Below, one piece after another: positions 17,786-24,653 of a stretch of 64,000 nt of DNA (its first letter is position 1; every line of letters starts with the position of its first letter). Location: positions 2,356,001-2,420,000 of the forward strand of contig OZ245731.1 of NCBI GenBank assembly GCA_965227155.1. The letters run 5' to 3'. The notes beneath the pieces are model-generated. The model was not told the origin of the DNA and did not search any database. It saw only the letters and a program-made list of their open reading frames with translations. Both the position numbers and the translations under genes were made by a program. Origin of the DNA: UBA6059 sp965227155 (GTDB lineage: Bacteria > Bacteroidota > Bacteroidia > Cytophagales > Cyclobacteriaceae).

Positions 17786-19723
17786 ATGCAACCAGCTAAT
17801 ACAATCGTAGGGAGGGTAGCCGAAGCAATATCGGTCTACCCTCCTTTCGATTCTTTAAAAGCTGAAGACCTTCACAGACTTGCTGCATCCATTACAATCT
17901 CCTATGTGGAGAAGGAAAAAACCTTGTTTAAGGTAGATGATCCACCGGCCGATCATTTTTATTTTTTAAAAGAAGGCTGTGTCAATTTGTTTGACCGTGA
18001 GCAGCAACTGGTAGATCAATGTGATGATGGAGAAATTTTTGGGGTTCGAAGTATGCTTACCGGCAATCCTTACAAGCTTTCTGCCGAAACGGTAAGTGAA
18101 TGCTTGCTTTATACCATTCCCAATCAAATTTTCAAGCCTTTCCTGGCTCAATACCCTTCTATCTCCCTGTATTTTGCCGAGGGCCTGGCCTCAGGCCTTA
18201 CTTTATCTGGCAAAGAAAAGGATCGCCCGGCCAAAAATGCTGACGAGGGTACCCGTTCTCTCAATAATGCTTTTAACCTAAACGAAACCATACAGGCCCG
18301 GCCCCATCAGGAGGTCATCACTGGATCTGTAACTACGCTGATCAGGGAGGCTGCTGAAAGCATGACCAGACATAGGGTAGGTTCCCTGATCATTACCAAT
18401 GAGCAGAACCATCCGGTGGGTATTCTTACTGATACCGATTTAAGAAAGCATGTAGCGACCGGCCGGATCAGTATTGACAAGCCGGTAACGCAAATCATGA
18501 GTGCACCGGTGGTGACAGTCCCCAATGGTCAGCCGGTATATGAGATTGTACTGCAGATGATGGAGAAAAAGGTGCATCATTTGTGCATCACTGCAGATGG
18601 CACGGACCAATCTGAAGTACTGGGCGTTGTTTCGGAGCGGGATATTTTGGTGGTACATAGTAATGACCCTGCTGTGCTGTTAAAAGAAATCCGCTATGCG
18701 GCGGGCGTTGAAAGCCTGCCTGCTTTGCGGGATAAGGCAGAAGCGCTGATCAAGCAGTACCTTGAGCATGAGGTGGCCATCAGCTACGTTTCAAAAGTGA
18801 TCAGTGCCATCAACGATGCGATCATTAACAAGGCGGTGGAAACCGCCATTCGAGTGATGGAGGAGCAGGGCAAAGCAAAACCGGCCTCTCCATTTTGCTG
18901 GCTGTCGCTAGGCAGTGAGGGCCGGGAAGAACAGCTGTTGCGCACCGATCAGGATAACGCTCTTATTTATCAGTTGGCCGATGGAGAAAAGGATAACGAG
19001 GTGCAGGCCTATTATCTGGAAATGGCCCGGCTGGTCACTGATACTCTCATGGATTGCGGTTTTGAAAAATGCCCGGCAGACATGATGGCCAATAACCCGA
19101 AATGGTGCCGGTCTATAGATCAGTGGCTTGCCTATTTTAAATCCTGGATACTTACCCCAGAGCCCAAAGCTATTATGCTTTCTACCATATTTTTTGATTA
19201 TAGGCATGTGGCCGGACAGGTTAGATTAAAGGAGGAACTGGATGAAGCTTTGAAGAAGATGATCAGTGAAGAAAAGATCTTCCTGAATTACCTGGCTAAA
19301 AATGCCACGCTCAACCCTGCGCCGTTAGGCTTTTTCAAAAACTTTATCGTGGAGCGATCCGGAGAGCATAAAGATGAATTTGACATCAAGCTTCGGGCTA
19401 TGATGCCATTGGTTGATGCGGCAAGGGTGTTGTCCTTGAATTATGAGATCCTCGATAAGAAGAATACCATCGAAAGATTTTATGCCATTGCTGCCAGGGA
19501 TACTAAAAATGCCGACTTGTATGCTGATGCTGCTAGTGCTTATGAAATTTGCATGCGAATGCGGGTACTGCATGGACTGGCCAATGGCAACTCCGGTCGG
19601 TACATCAATCTTGAGCGGCTCAAAAAATTGGACAGGCAGCGTTTGAAAACTGCCTTTGAGCCGATTAGTGATTTGCAGAAGCTGCTGGAAGTGAAATTTC
19701 AATTGAGTTATTTCAATACCTGA
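17786..19723 (+). CDS. cNMP-binding/CBS/DUF294 nucleotidyltransferase-like protein
   Basis: A 645-residue cytoplasmic protein. Residues 25-140 form a cyclic-nucleotide-binding-like domain (LFKVDDPPADHFYFLKEGCV). Residues 170-295 hold two CBS domains (GILTDTDLRKHV, GVVSERDIL). Residues 330-450 are a DUF294 nucleotidyltransferase-like domain with GSEGREEQLLRTDQDNAL, in which the aspartate pair of the polymerase-beta fold is kept. The C-terminal DUF294_C region follows. Such proteins are repeatedly found with acetate symporters and Acs, and are thought to regulate them in response to nucleotides. The transferred group is unknown. Its stop shares one base with the exonuclease start. Confidence 0.85.
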   Translation: MQPANTIVGRVAEAISVYPPFDSLKAEDLHRLAASITISYVEKEKTLFKVDDPPADHFYFLKEGCVNLFDREQQLVDQCDDGEIFGVRSMLTGNPYKLSAETVSECLLYTIPNQIFKPFLAQYPSISLYFAEGLASGLTLSGKEKDRPAKNADEGTRSLNNAFNLNETIQARPHQEVITGSVTTLIREAAESMTRHRVGSLIITNEQNHPVGILTDTDLRKHVATGRISIDKPVTQIMSAPVVTVPNGQPVYEIVLQMMEKKVHHLCITADGTDQSEVLGVVSERDILVVHSNDPAVLLKEIRYAAGVESLPALRDKAEALIKQYLEHEVAISYVSKVISAINDAIINKAVETAIRVMEEQGKAKPASPFCWLSLGSEGREEQLLRTDQDNALIYQLADGEKDNEVQAYYLEMARLVTDTLMDCGFEKCPADMMANNPKWCRSIDQWLAYFKSWILTPEPKAIMLSTIFFDYRHVAGQVRLKEELDEALKKMISEEKIFLNYLAKNATLNPAPLGFFKNFIVERSGEHKDEFDIKLRAMMPLVDAARVLSLNYEILDKKNTIERFYAIAARDTKNADLYADAASAYEICMRMRVLHGLANGNSGRYINLERLKKLDRQRLKTAFEPISDLQKLLEVKFQLSYFNT

Positions 19724-20415
19724 TGCGCTGGGTAAATTGGATTTTCCCATTCCTGAAAAAGCAACCTTTAGGTGAGGCTGCCAAAAACTATGTAGAAACA
19801 TTTAAAAAACCTGAAGCGGATGCAACCTGGCAGCAATGCCGATGGGTTGTATTGGATACCGAAACGACCGGTTTTGATCGCAACAAGTCGATCCTTTCTA
19901 TTGGTGCCATAGGCATTAAAGAAGGTGGCATTACTATAGCCGACAGCCTGGAGATAACACTCCAAAATGATGGTAAATCCAGTGCGGAAACCATTCCTGT
20001 ACATGGAATCATGCCGGGTAGTAGTCAGCGTGGGGTACCTGCCATAGAGGCCGCTGAAGCATGGATTAATTACGTGGGTGATGCTATATTGATTGCGCAC
20101 AATGCCACTTACGACATCAATATGCTGAATGGGCTTTGCAAAGCACAGCTTGGTGTAACCATGAAAAACCAATTTCTGGATACGGCTGATCTGGCTATTC
20201 GCCTGGAGCAGTATGGCGTAGACCCCAGCCTGATCAAGCGGTCGGAATATACGCTGGACAAGCTTTGCGAAAGGTATCAAATACCTATTACAGACAGGCA
20301 TACTGCGGCAGGAGATGCCATGCTTACTGCACAGCTTTTTGTCAAGCTCATGCTGGAAGCTGAGCGGCGGGGCATCAGGAAGATTCGTGATCTCAAGCTC
20401 AAAAAAAGAGCCTGA
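19723..20415 (+). CDS. DnaQ-type 3'-5' exonuclease
   Basis: A 230-residue protein with a DEDDh exonuclease domain at about residues 40-210: LDTETTGFD (motif ExoI, Asp and Glu), HNATYDINML (ExoII Asp) and DRHTAAGDAMLTAQL (ExoIII His and Asp). The basic C-terminal tail is KKRA. It is the last gene of the prpE-acs-DUF294 run. Linkage of this exonuclease to acetate symporter/DUF294 genes is, as I recall, also seen in gammaproteobacteria, which suggests a conserved link. It is probably not the polymerase III epsilon subunit, given the location and the N-terminal extension. Confidence 0.82.
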   Translation: MRWVNWIFPFLKKQPLGEAAKNYVETFKKPEADATWQQCRWVVLDTETTGFDRNKSILSIGAIGIKEGGITIADSLEITLQNDGKSSAETIPVHGIMPGSSQRGVPAIEAAEAWINYVGDAILIAHNATYDINMLNGLCKAQLGVTMKNQFLDTADLAIRLEQYGVDPSLIKRSEYTLDKLCERYQIPITDRHTAAGDAMLTAQLFVKLMLEAERRGIRKIRDLKLKKRA

Positions 20416-20436
20416 GACCAATAAAGGCCCCAGGCT
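20401..20436 (-). terminator. Minus-strand terminator for the 20.5-kb lipoprotein gene
   Basis: On the minus strand, AGCCTGGGGCC and GGTCTCAGGCT form an 11-bp stem with two G.U pairs and a TTTATT loop, followed by C and seven T. On the plus strand the two wobbles become A-C mismatches, so the structure is oriented for minus-strand transcripts. The T-tract lies inside the 3' end of the exonuclease gene. Confidence 0.75.
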
Positions 20437-20461
20437 TTCCATTAAACCCTGTACTATTAAT

Positions 20462-21031
20462 TTACCATAACATTCTTACGCTAATGTCAATGTCGTGGGG
20501 TGCTTTTTCATTACCACCGAAATAGGGGAAAAGCATGTAATAAAATCCTGCATTGCAGTTATTGGCTCTTTTGATCAACCTGGGTTCGCCACCATTGATA
20601 GAGAAGGCATAAAAATCATCAGAGATCAGCAATTGGTACTCCACGGTTTCATTAAGCGGAACTGAGCCGAGATATTCCATTATCCGCTCTCCGTCACTGT
20701 ACACATACGCGAATATCTGCAGCTCATCGTCCGCCCATCGCCATCCAAAACGAGCACTATTCTCGTGATGGTGCGAATTACAATCTGAAAAACCAAGAAG
20801 CTTATTAATATCGTATTGGTTCTCTGCTATTTCTGTAGTGTAAATAGCAGATTCGTTGAATCTTGCCTGAAAATGAATGCCTTTGGTTTGCAAAGCCATT
20901 ATTTTGGTGGTGCTCTGGTGCTTGCCGGCTTCTATTCTGTACACCTCAAAGGGTACTTCATCGAACTCCTCGCAAGCAAAGTTTAGGGTTGACAGTAGGG
21001 TAAGCATGACGAGGTATTTTAGGGTTTTCAT
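20462..21031 (-). CDS. Putative lipoprotein of unknown function
   Basis: A 189-residue protein from the ATG at 21031 (MKTLKYLVMLTLLSTLNFAC). The signal peptide ends in a lipobox with Cys20, followed by acidic residues. The rest is rich in aromatic residues and predicted strands (SARFGWRWADDELQIFAY, YQLLISDDFYAF), consistent with a secreted beta-sandwich. A 28-residue longer frame exists upstream but would place a charged tail before the signal peptide. It is convergent with the exonuclease and stands alone. No family recognised. Confidence 0.6.
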   Translation of the reverse strand: MKTLKYLVMLTLLSTLNFACEEFDEVPFEVYRIEAGKHQSTTKIMALQTKGIHFQARFNESAIYTTEIAENQYDINKLLGFSDCNSHHHENSARFGWRWADDELQIFAYVYSDGERIMEYLGSVPLNETVEYQLLISDDFYAFSINGGEPRLIKRANNCNAGFYYMLFPYFGGNEKAPHDIDISVRMLW

Positions 21032-21231
21032 GGTTTTTTCCTTTTTGATGATACTAAGTTGGGCATTGCTGAGAAGGAATACTTGAGTGAAAAACCAAAT
21101 CGGGAAAATAGGCAAATCACCTAGGCAATGATTGGCTGATTAAGTGGCGGTAGGCAGGGAAATCAGCTTGAGCTGCATTGTTGATTTTAAGACTTTTTTT
21201 GTGTCTTTACCCTATATAAATGGGGAAGAAT

Positions 21232-21334
21232 ATGGATTGTGGGGACACAATCCATGGCGGTGGACACATTCCATGGTGGTGGTAAGTAGCAACCTTGCAC
21301 CGTAGCCCGTCATTGCCCGATTCATTCGGGCAAT
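21232..21334. repeat. Dispersed hairpin repeat, outlying copy
   Basis: This lies in the non-coding stretch 21032-21482. One perfect hairpin has arms ATGGATTGTG (21232-21241) and CACAATCCAT (21246-21255). A near-copy of the right arm, CACATTCCAT, is at 21265-21274. A second hairpin has arms ATTGCCCGA (21312-21320) and TCGGGCAAT (21326-21334). Both hairpins have counterparts in the array at 38.5-39.1 kb; the second is inverted relative to that array. The remaining bases of this gap hold no gene that I can see. Confidence 0.75.
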
Positions 21335-21432
21335 CTCAATGGATAAAGGTTAACATGGGATTTATTGTACGAATAATAATTAAAGATCAATCAATTCAGA
21401 TAGTTATAGAGATCACATTATCCCCTACCCAC

Positions 21433-21456
21433 AAAAAAGGGGACCTGAGCCCCCTT
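21433..21456 (-). terminator. Terminator of the outer-membrane barrel operon
   Basis: On the minus strand a 6-bp stem (AAGGGG / CCCCTT) encloses an 8-base loop and runs into six T. It lies 27 bases after the stop of the last barrel gene. Confidence 0.8.
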
Positions 21457-21482
21457 CGTCCGTCAACCATGTACTCAACCTA

Positions 21483-21941
21483 CTATTGAGTAATTTTATA
21501 TGCTATGCCGAGTCCCAGTGTTGCTTCACTGGCCCGTAGTGCAGTAGACACCTGCAACATTAAGTTTGGTTGTAGCTGCGCCTGCATTCTTATGCCTGGC
21601 ACCACTACCACATTATTTCTATCGCTTACACCGGCTCTGATCCAGGGTGCCAGGTTAATATCCTCATAGCCAAATAGAATCTTGGAGAGGTAAAGTCCTG
21701 TGTATTCATAACCATACTCAGATATTTCACTGTAGTTGTCCAGGTTTTTTTGATAGAATACACCCATTTCAAGACCTGATTTCAGCTCATAGCCCAGGGC
21801 TCCGCCCAGTTGCTGTCCCATGATGGTCTTTTCAGTGATCAGGCTTGTGCTGATGCCCTGCCCGCTGGCTTTGGCTGCTCCCAGCAACATGGCCAGCAGT
21901 AGGGTGGTAAGCCAGATGATTAATAGTCTTGACAGGGCCAT
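21483..21941 (-). CDS. Small secreted outer-membrane beta-barrel-like protein
   Basis: A 152-residue protein from the ATG at 21941 (MALSRLLIIWLTTLLLAM), which begins directly with a signal peptide ending near ASG-QG. The mature part has alternating strands (GALGYELKSGLEMGVFYQ, TLGLGIAYKI) like an 8-stranded barrel. An in-frame ATG at 22019 would add 26 mostly charged residues before the signal peptide; it also has an A-rich leader, so the start is uncertain. It follows the next barrel gene on the same strand and shares its terminator. No precise family recognised. Confidence 0.6.
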   Translation of the reverse strand: MALSRLLIIWLTTLLLAMLLGAAKASGQGISTSLITEKTIMGQQLGGALGYELKSGLEMGVFYQKNLDNYSEISEYGYEYTGLYLSKILFGYEDINLAPWIRAGVSDRNNVVVVPGIRMQAQLQPNLMLQVSTALRASEATLGLGIAYKITQ

Positions 21942-22048
21942 GATTTTTACTTTTCTGGCAGATGCTTTGGGAATGTTGCGCAAAGGATCAAAAGGGTGAG
22001 GATGACGTATAGCTTCCATGATTTTTCAGTTTTTTCAGTGTTTATGGT

Positions 22049-22498
22049 TTAGAATTTCCAGGTTAATCCACCCATCATTGTGGGTCTGAAGCTACGCACA
22101 CCCAATCCGGCACCTAGCTGTAAGTGTTTTGAGAAACTGTAGTAGCCCATCACAGCGGGGGTGATGGTAAAAAACTCCTGATTGACATTACCCATGCGGA
22201 TCATGGCATCGAGTTCAAGTTTTTCTCCCTGTGCCAGGGTGAAGGAAGTCATTAATCCGTAAAACTCTTTTTCGTAAGTGCTACGGGTTACTTCACCGGA
22301 TAAGCCGCCAGAGGCTTGTTGGTAGAATACACCAATTTGTATATCACCAATTACACCGGGTAGGCTGTAGGTTACATTTACACCATGTTTGGGAGAAATG
22401 TGTGTTACTTCTGCATAGTAGGATGCATTCAGCTGGGCATTTGCGCTAAGGGCAAATACGAGCGCTGCGAAGGTTAAAATTGATTTTGTTGCTTTCAT
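22049..22498 (-). CDS. Small outer-membrane beta-barrel protein (paralogue of the 36.7-kb gene)
   Basis: A 149-residue protein from the ATG at 22498 (MKATKSILTFAALVFALSANA), with signal cleavage after ANA. The body has strand-rich repeats and ends in KF, typical of outer-membrane barrels. It is clearly paralogous to the product of 36746-37207. Shared blocks are the GDIQ-GVFYQ/GAFYQ segment, EEKFYGLLTSFT versus YEKEFYGLMTSFT, and GAGLGVRSF-PT at the C-terminus. It lies 114 bases downstream of the phytochrome gene on the same strand, with its own conserved leader, so it may be read from both promoters. Confidence 0.7.
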   Translation of the reverse strand: MKATKSILTFAALVFALSANAQLNASYYAEVTHISPKHGVNVTYSLPGVIGDIQIGVFYQQASGGLSGEVTRSTYEKEFYGLMTSFTLAQGEKLELDAMIRMGNVNQEFFTITPAVMGYYSFSKHLQLGAGLGVRSFRPTMMGGLTWKF

Positions 22499-22570
22499 GA
22501 TTGACATCATTTACAGTTTTTGTTTCTGATTATGATGCTAAGTTCATGAAGGCGGGAGCCAATTATTAGC

Positions 22571-22610
22571 GTAAAAAACGTATTCTAAAGAATAGGTATT
22601 TCCCTTAGGC
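22571..22610 (-). promoter_or_regulatory. Conserved leader block upstream of the barrel gene
   Basis: Plus-strand bases here (AAAAAACGTATTC, then GGTATTTCCCTTAG) align with 37275-37313, upstream of the paralogous barrel gene at a similar distance. The segment also contains a dyad, TATTCT-AA-AGAATA (22581-22594), and the ACCTATT core on the minus strand. It is likely a shared promoter or operator; the binding factor is unknown. Confidence 0.45.
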
Positions 22611-22612
22611 CT

Positions 22613-24034
22613 CTAAGTGGCTTTCATGAGGCTTTTTGCTACGAACACCTGATCCAGTGCCCATGATCGGGATTTGTTATTTTGCTCCGACACCCAGCTT
22701 TCAAACGATTTGCGGGGGCTGATCCTACCCTGACTGTCTTTACCGGCCACTGCTTTGTCAGGATTCCCCGCCCATTGGATGATCTCCGGATGAACAGTTC
22801 GGGTAAGAATAAGCCGATCGTATTCTGATAAGGGAATGATCATGAGCCCGGCCATGTCAGGCAGTACTTCGTCTCCAAAATAATCAGCCAGGTTATTGGT
22901 ATAAAAAACGGACTCATCGGATTGCATCATCATCCAGTCTACCAGAGGATGGTCCTGTGCCAAATTGAAATTGATTTGCTCAGTAAGTACTCCATTGATG
23001 AAATAGGCTACACCGTTGGCATCAAACTGCTCCTGGATTAGTAGGAGGTCTTGATGGTCCAGGGTTTCCAGATCATTGGAAAATGCTCTTCTTGCCAGCT
23101 TTTGGTTGATGCCTGAGATCCTGTTATTGAGCCGGGTTCCCGCAGCCTCTACCAGTTTAGTAACTTTTGCCATGGCTATTTTATGTAGCTGCAGGCAGAG
23201 ATTCCTTGTCATAGGTGAAATGACTCTTGATGTGCTGTTGTGGCAGGCAAGCAGGCCCCACAATCGGTCATGGTAGGTTAAAGATAAGGTAATGGTACTG
23301 GATACCTGCATATTTTGAAGGTATTCCAGGTGCAGTTCGGAGGTATATCTATATTCTGAGTAGGTAAGGTCTGGTGTTTCCAACCCAGGTTTACAGACAA
23401 TATTTTTTTTGGTACTTTTCACGGAATCTATAAATCGCAGCGGTTTTATACCCAAAAGCCTACGGGAGGGTTTGGGAATATCCGATTTTGGAAAATAATG
23501 ACCCAGGTAGCTGGGTAATGCAGATGCTTCATCCAGGTATTCACGGGCTACCTGACCGTTGTATTCCTCATCAAACTGATAAAACTTAATGCGCTCAAAA
23601 CCGGTAAGCAATCTCATTTGAGCAACAAGTTCTTTTTTCAAAGTCTCCAGATCGGCACATTTATTCAGAGCATCAATCATTTCCGAAGGCCGGGCTTGTG
23701 TTGATGGTTCTTTTAGTGGTTCAAATTCCAGTATTATTTCTTTATCATCCTGATGCTTAAAGCAGGCAAAGTGAAGATTGGGGTCGGCTTTAAGGATACT
23801 TTTTGCGTAGTACCGATCCTGTTGGGTTTCATCTTGCAGCCAATCCCTGAGGGCAGGATCATCAATAAACAGTTCCTCATAAGCCGGTATTTTGCCATCC
23901 TTCATCAGGTCTTCCGAGACCCCCAGTATTTCCAGATCAAAATAACGCAAGCGCACCAAACTCCCGACTCCCTGTATAGCACCTACCAGGTGAATAGGCT
24001 CTTTATCGCAATTACTGAGGTCTACTCTGTCCAT
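22613..24034 (-). CDS. Bacteriophytochrome photosensory core (PAS-GAF-PHY) without kinase
   Basis: A 473-residue protein with the full photosensory module. The PAS domain carries Cys9 in NCDKEPIHLVGAIQ, the position that binds biliverdin in bacteriophytochromes; the usual QPHG is replaced by QGVG. The GAF domain has the SDIPKPSR motif (Asp-Ile-Pro), HLEYLQNM and LLACHN, keeping both chromophore-contacting histidines. The PHY domain has the tongue motif SPRKSFESW. The protein ends in the signalling helix after PHY, just where a histidine kinase normally begins, so output must be in trans. Its start is only 29 bases from the divergent heme oxygenase. It is a red/far-red sensor by family; the partner is inferred. 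Confidence 0.88.
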   Translation of the reverse strand: MDRVDLSNCDKEPIHLVGAIQGVGSLVRLRYFDLEILGVSEDLMKDGKIPAYEELFIDDPALRDWLQDETQQDRYYAKSILKADPNLHFACFKHQDDKEIILEFEPLKEPSTQARPSEMIDALNKCADLETLKKELVAQMRLLTGFERIKFYQFDEEYNGQVAREYLDEASALPSYLGHYFPKSDIPKPSRRLLGIKPLRFIDSVKSTKKNIVCKPGLETPDLTYSEYRYTSELHLEYLQNMQVSSTITLSLTYHDRLWGLLACHNSTSRVISPMTRNLCLQLHKIAMAKVTKLVEAAGTRLNNRISGINQKLARRAFSNDLETLDHQDLLLIQEQFDANGVAYFINGVLTEQINFNLAQDHPLVDWMMMQSDESVFYTNNLADYFGDEVLPDMAGLMIIPLSEYDRLILTRTVHPEIIQWAGNPDKAVAGKDSQGRISPRKSFESWVSEQNNKSRSWALDQVFVAKSLMKAT

Positions 24035-24063
24035 ATTTTATAAGATTTTACTATCATTAGCCA

Positions 24064-24600
24064 ATGACACTTCACGATCGTTTGAAATCTGAAACCTGGC
24101 CGATGCACCAAAAGGTAGATGGCATTATTATGCGCCAGCTAAAGTCACAAGACTTCTCGTTCCTAAATGCATTCCGCCGTTGGTATAACTGTTTGCAGGA
24201 CAAAGGTTTTCGAACAGATATTGATTTAGGTACAATAAGGCCGGATTTTTCTCTTCAAAAAGCCATTGCCACACTTCCGAAAGTAGAAGATAAAGTAATA
24301 ACCAGTTATGAAAATTATCAGGATATTTCTGATGAACATCAATTTCTGGGTATCTACTATGTTATCAGGGGTTCTGCTCATGGAAGCCGTTATGTGTTAC
24401 CAACGCTTAGGCATGACTCACCGGCCAGGCCTTATTTTGAATATATGGCAGCATTGCCGGATGTTGGTTGGCAATCTTTTCTTGATTACATCAATACGCT
24501 TCATGAGGATTTTCATGGTGCAGTGATTAGTTCAGCAAAGGATAGTTTTATCGCCCTTGAAAGCTTTCTGAAATCCCAAATAATCAAGTTTGAAAGCTGA
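24064..24600 (+). CDS. bphO: Biliverdin-producing heme oxygenase (BphO-like)
   Basis: A 178-residue protein of the heme oxygenase fold. The N-terminal LKSETWPMHQKVD places the proximal ligand at His15. The central GIYYVIRGSAHGSRYV aligns with the distal helix glycines (usually GxxYVxxGSxxGG). Length and motif order match bacterial BphO proteins that open heme to biliverdin IX-alpha for phytochromes. It is divergent from the phytochrome gene with 29 bases between start codons, and followed 53 bases later by the CheB-CheR-PAS kinase. The second glycine of the usual GG pair is replaced by Ser-Arg. Confidence 0.82.
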   Translation: MTLHDRLKSETWPMHQKVDGIIMRQLKSQDFSFLNAFRRWYNCLQDKGFRTDIDLGTIRPDFSLQKAIATLPKVEDKVITSYENYQDISDEHQFLGIYYVIRGSAHGSRYVLPTLRHDSPARPYFEYMAALPDVGWQSFLDYINTLHEDFHGAVISSAKDSFIALESFLKSQIIKFES

Positions 24601-24653
24601 CCAAAATCATTAAATAAAAGCAATTATCAAATTACCTTAAACGCCAGTTTGAT

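Noticed and set aside
19768..20442. 224-residue minus-strand frame opposite the DnaQ-like exonuclease
   Set aside because: The plus-strand frame carries all exonuclease motifs; the minus-strand frame has none and is composed of antisense residues.
21032..21482. Small regulatory RNA gene with its own promoter
   Set aside because: The hairpins match a dispersed repeat family and no convincing promoter box was found; expression cannot be judged from sequence.
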